Assembly (NCBI GenBank): GCA_019677205.1 | Contig: JAAMXY010005083.1 | Span: 1-21,058 of the forward strand | DNA from: Pinguiococcus pyrenoidosus | Lineage: Eukaryota > Sar > Pinguiophyceae > Pinguiochrysidales > Pinguiochrysidaceae | Length of the DNA stretch: 21,058 bases | Direction: 5' to 3' | Part shown: piece after piece, positions 17,731-21,058 of the stretch | How positions within the stretch are numbered: the stretch's first letter is position 1 | Layout of the letters: each line of letters begins with the position of its first letter | Notes under the pieces: generated by a model | Seen by the model: the letters and a program-made list of their open reading frames with translations, nothing else | Databases searched by the model: none | Told to the model about the DNA's origin: nothing | Made by a program: the position numbers and the translations under genes

Positions 17731-19105
17731 ATGGCGCAACTGGAGAGCTTGCTGGGCTCGCAGATCTCCCTGTTGTCCCAGAAGGACATGCGCTATGAGG
17801 GAACTCTGGATAACATCAACACGGAGAACGCCACGATCACCCTACGCAATGTGATCTGTCATGGGACCGAAGGCAGAGGTAGAACAGCTGTGCCGACCGC
17901 CTCGAAGACGGAGGCACTGGTCTGATCCCCGTGTTTTCAAATCTTGACAGGTTCCGTTGTCGTGAAGCCCAACCCACGTGTCTACGATTGTATCGAGTTC
18001 AGGGGTGAAGACATCAAGGTACGACACTTCGAATTCCAACAATTCAAACGTGAGAACACACCATGATTCCCCCCGGGTTCCGATGACCGCGCAGGATCTA
18101 CATGTTGATAACGGAAGCTCCCGGAATACCCCTTCTGCCCCCGCGTCGACTTCGCCGGCAGCTCCCGAGGTGGCAGTGAGCGCACCGCCGGCGCCGAGGG
18201 CAGCTGCTCCAGCTCCTGCGTCCGGGAAGTCTGCACCAGTTCGGCCGCAGGCGGAGACGAAAGCCCAGCAGCCGAAGAGGAGCGCGGGTAATCCTTCCCA
18301 GCGCCAACCACCTGTATCCGCGCGCGCTGCGCAGGGAGGGCCGGTCGGGAGCACCGGCAATGCATGGCAAGGTCGCGGGTCTGATCGCGTACGAAACGCG
18401 GACCTGAGCGCCCAACAAGCTGCAACCCAAGGCGATGCGAGGCGCCGACCCCGCCGCAATCGCAGGGCAAATCAAGAGAACAATGGTGACACCTCTGGCA
18501 GGGCCATGCCTGGGATGGGCAACGCGCTCGTGAATCGGCGAGTGCGGGGCCAGGTGAGCAGTGGTCCGGAGCTCGCCGGTGAGTTCGATTTTGAAGCCGC
18601 TCTGAAGAGCTTCATGAAGATCGGCGGAAACGCCACGGAGGCACCGGCCCCCACGGAAAAGCAGCCCGAGATCCCCATAGGGAGCTACAACAAGGACGAC
18701 TTCTTCGACTCTTTTTCCTCTGATGCTGTAAACCCGGAGACCAAGATACGCATGACGGCTGCGGAAGAGCGCGAGAAGAACGTGGATACGTTCGGCGCTG
18801 TCGGGCTCTACGACAGTCGACGCAGGAAGCGCTACAACAACCAGAACAGCAGCGGGACCAGCAGGAACGCCAATGGAAGCGGCGGCTCCACAATGGGCGC
18901 TGGTGGCAGGGGCGGCGGACCTGGCAATCGCAATGGCTACGGAAGGTACCAAGGTGGCCGTGGGAACCGTTCGTCTGCCGGCAGGGGCTCGAGCCGAACG
19001 CCGGGCCGTGGAGCCGGGAACAATCGCGGGCGGCGGCGCGGTGGCGCCGCCGGCAACGCTCGCGCGACCGGGACGAACGTCCGCGCCAGTGGGCAGAAAG
19101 CATGA
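17731..19105 (+). CDS. LSM14: LSM14/Scd6/RAP55 mRNA-decapping and P-body protein
   Basis: Three exons, 17731-17878, 17951-18018 and 18095-19105; introns of 72 and 76 bp; 408 residues. The N-terminal LSm14 domain (about 1-75) reads LLGSQISLLSQKDMRYEGTL, then NATITLRNVICHGTEGR, ending VYDCIEFRGEDIKDL. All three C-terminal family boxes are present in order: FDF (EFDFEAALKSF, about 235-245), FFD (YNKDDFFDSF, about 270-280) and TFG (KNVDTFGAVGLYDSRRRKRY, about 300-320). An RGG-rich tail follows (about 330-405). Family members bind the helicase DDX6/Dhh1 through the FDF-FFD-TFG region and RNA through LSm and RGG parts, promoting translational repression and decapping. A Pro/Ala-rich disordered linker joins the LSm and FDF regions. 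Both introns fall within or at the edge of the LSm domain. The gene converges with FCBP. Confidence 0.94.
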
Positions 19106-19365
19106 GCGACGGATGGAGGGATCGACTCGACGTGCTCCAAACCACGTATACATGACAGAACATGGTCTCCAATCACTGGCGGTACGGAAATAGGGGGGTG
19201 TCGCCTTGGAAAGACTAGCTTGCTGCGCCAGGACACGCGCGAGGTTTTCCGCCCGGTAGAACGAGCTTCTCCAAACCGAAAACAGGGAAATTCCTTTTCC
19301 AATGAAAAAGCACTATGATCAGATCATGAGGATGCTGCTTGTCCTGCTCACGCTGCTCGTATGGC
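19106..19365. other. Convergent spacer between LSM14 and FCBP stops
   Basis: 260 bp between two stop codons, presumably the two 3' untranslated regions and their processing sites. A 38-codon plus-strand frame starts at 19302 with a hydrophobic stretch ([18 protein letters not shown]), but it runs antisense into the FCBP coding region and shows no splice continuation. Confidence 0.4.
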
Positions 19366-20897
19366 TCATTCTGCATCTTCGCTCAGAAGCCCACAGTCGG
19401 CGATCATCACGTCATTGACGGGGCGATCGTTTTCACCGGTTTCAGTGTCTTCAATTTGCCTCACCACATCCATGCCTTCAACCACCTCTCCAAAAACGAC
19501 GTGCTTGCCATCCAGATGCGGTGTCTCCGTCGTGGTGATGAAGAACTGGCTACCATTCGTGTTCTTGCCAGCGTTCGCCATGGAAAGCAGTCCGGGCTTG
19601 TCGTGCCTGAAATGGAAGTTCTCATCATCGAAGCGAGATCCGTAGATGCTCTCTCCCCCTGTGCCGTCACCGCGCGTGAAGTCTCCACCTTGGATCATGA
19701 AGTTCGGGATGACACGGTGGAACTTGCTGTTCTTGTAGCCCATTTCTTCCCTTGGGACACCCTCTCCGGTGACCAGGGCTTTGAAGTTTGCCACCGTGCG
19801 CGGCACCACCTGCTCGTAAAGCTTCATGACGATGCGGCCCTTTGATTCACCACCGATGGTGATATCGAAGAAGACCTGCGGACCGTCACGAGACAGATTC
19901 TCCGGGTTGAGGACGCTGGCCTTGTCATCGTAGATGTCCACGCGGCCAAGGAAGCCTCCGAAAGCCTTCTTCTCCTTTCTCCGTGCTTCCGCCTGGCGCT
20001 CTTTCAGAGTTTTCAGGGCGCGCCGAATATCCTTGTTGCTGTTGTCGACATTGTAGGCCTTGAGGAGATCAGCCTTGGCCTCGTCGTCGAGACCCATGTG
20101 CATCCGGGCCAGGCCCCTGCGATAGAGCCCTTTCACATTGTTGGCGTCTTTCTCCAGCGCCCGCGAGGCCTTGCTGGACGCAGAGCTCCAGTCCTCGATC
20201 TTGATGTAGCACATGGCTGCATTACAGTAGCAGGTGACGTAGAGGCTTTCCGCCTCCGCAGACTCGACATCGTCGATGTACTCGGCGCCCTTCTCATAGG
20301 CGGCGGCCGCAACGGCGAAGTTCTTTTCCTTGAAGAGCCCAGTGCCCTTGAGCTTCTGACTCAGAGCGAACTGCATCTTCTCCTCCTCGTTCATCTCCCA
20401 CTTTTCCTTTTCCTTGTCGTGGAAGTCCTCCAGCTCCACGTCGAAGAGAAGAGTGGCCCCTCCGGGGATCGTCGGCGGACTTCCGCTTTCTCCGTAGCCG
20501 TAATCCGCGCGAATCTTCAGGACTGCGTGCTCGCCCTTCTTCATAGTCGCGAAGCCAGCGTCCCAGCCCTTGATCACCTGGCCTTGTCCGATAATAAAGT
20601 TGAAGGCCTTGCCACGGTCTCTTGACGAATCGAACTTGTCACCATTCTCGAGCGTCCCCGTGTAGTGCGCCCACACCTAAGACGTCAAGGCACCAGCACA
20701 GGCATTCAGCCTGAATCCATCTTCTCGCACCGAATGGAGACCAAAGAGCGCACCTGTTGGCCGCTTTGGGGCGTGGTTTCGCCGTAGCCGTCCCTGAGGA
20801 TCTTCTTGAGAAGGCCTCCATCGCCGCAGATGTCCAGCCATTCCTGCTCTTCTTCCTCAGCTGGATTACCGCTGGTCTCTTCTGCGACGTCGGCCAT
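19366..20897 (-). CDS. FCBP: Dual immunophilin: FKBP-TPR-cyclophilin fusion
   Basis: Two exons, 20897-20754 and 20676-19366, with a 77 bp intron (gtgcgc...cgtcttag, phase 0); 484 residues. An acidic N-terminus leads into an FKBP domain (about 27-135) with the ligand-pocket residues in place ([34 protein letters not shown]). A TPR block follows (about 145-285: [34 protein letters not shown]). The C-terminal cyclophilin domain (about 315-480) keeps the catalytic arginine in [15 protein letters not shown] and the [12 protein letters not shown] loop. At the position of the cyclosporin-contact Trp of human CypA there is His ([12 protein letters not shown]). Both halves are predicted prolyl isomerases; TPR blocks of this type often bind Hsp90 or Hsp70 tails. 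This order is that of FCBP described from Toxoplasma gondii. The Met at 20897 has a favourable context (acaccATGG). Confidence 0.95.
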
Positions 20898-21058
20898 GGT
20901 GTCTTCCGAAAGCGAGGCTCTTGGGGATGAAAGATGGACCGCTGCCTGTGGACCGTCCGCCGAAGACGCAGCGCGGCTGGATCCCTGCGGTCGCTTGTAT
21001 AGCAGTCACAAGCGAAGATCTTCCCAAGTTGGAAGGCATGAAGACGCTAAGAAATATT
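20898..21058. other. Upstream flank of FCBP, window edge
   Basis: About 160 bp before the FCBP start to the end of the window, presumably its 5' untranslated region and promoter. No other gene, RNA or repeat is seen, and the stretch is too short to identify a neighbour. Confidence 0.4.

Noticed and set aside
18098-19153. Long minus-strand open frame opposite LSM14 exon 3
   Set aside because: It mirrors the GC-rich, low-complexity LSM14 coding strand and has no domain; the plus-strand gene has all family boxes.
19302-19418. 38-codon plus-strand peptide with a membrane segment
   Set aside because: It runs antisense into the FCBP coding region, stops soon after, and shows no splice continuation.
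1-21058. tRNA, rRNA, transposon or CRISPR features
   Set aside because: No cloverleaf with conserved loops, no rRNA-like stretch, no transposase or reverse-transcriptase motif and no spaced direct repeats were seen by eye.

Overview
The window is compact nuclear DNA from a photosynthetic, flagellated microbial eukaryote. The coding sequence is moderately GC-rich. Almost every gene is cut by short GT-AG introns, usually 57-77 bp, and genes are separated by only about 80-530 bp. The lineage evidence is a conserved outer-dynein-arm docking protein (so the organism makes motile flagella) and a PsbP-family lumen protein. The PsbP precursor starts with an ER-type signal followed by a second targeting segment, which fits a secondary (complex) plastid. 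A fused FKBP-TPR-cyclophilin, described from Toxoplasma, is also present. A chromalveolate-type alga (cryptophyte, chromerid or similar) fits best. The species cannot be fixed from sequence alone.

Layout, left to right: end of an unidentified + gene (2-256); ODA1/DC2 coiled-coil protein (-, 365-2168); PsbP-like lumen protein (+, 2696-3553); BAR-PH-ArfGAP-ankyrin protein (-, 3642-7018); a doubtful small gene (+, 7251-7648); quiescin sulfhydryl oxidase (-, 7825-9539); a secreted protein with 18 cysteines (+, 9538-10286); N-terminal asparagine amidohydrolase NTAN1 (-, 10570-12510, nine exons); an unidentified 87-residue protein (-, 12970-13302); an unidentified 243-residue protein (+, 13422-14223); phosducin-like protein (-, 14303-15441); an intronless SLC35F-type transporter (+, 15686-16861); LSM14/Scd6 (+, 17731-19105); and the dual immunophilin FCBP (-, 19366-20897). 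No transposon, CRISPR array, rRNA or tRNA was recognised.

There is no operon-like logic. Neighbours alternate strands almost strictly, giving divergent and convergent pairs. Three AT-rich islands sit at gene starts, and at least one lies between a clear divergent pair. Themes are housekeeping: flagellar motility, photosynthesis, membrane traffic, secretory disulfide formation, N-degron proteolysis, chaperoning of G-protein and folding clients, and mRNA decay. The one suggestive partnership is the head-to-head pair of a sulfhydryl oxidase and an 18-cysteine secreted protein whose predicted start codons overlap on opposite strands.

Exon boundaries were worked out by hand from reading-frame continuity, GT-AG sites and family similarity. 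All joined models keep frame. The weakest points are the NTAN1 middle exons, the first exon of the ArfGAP gene, and the 5' exon of the cysteine-rich gene.
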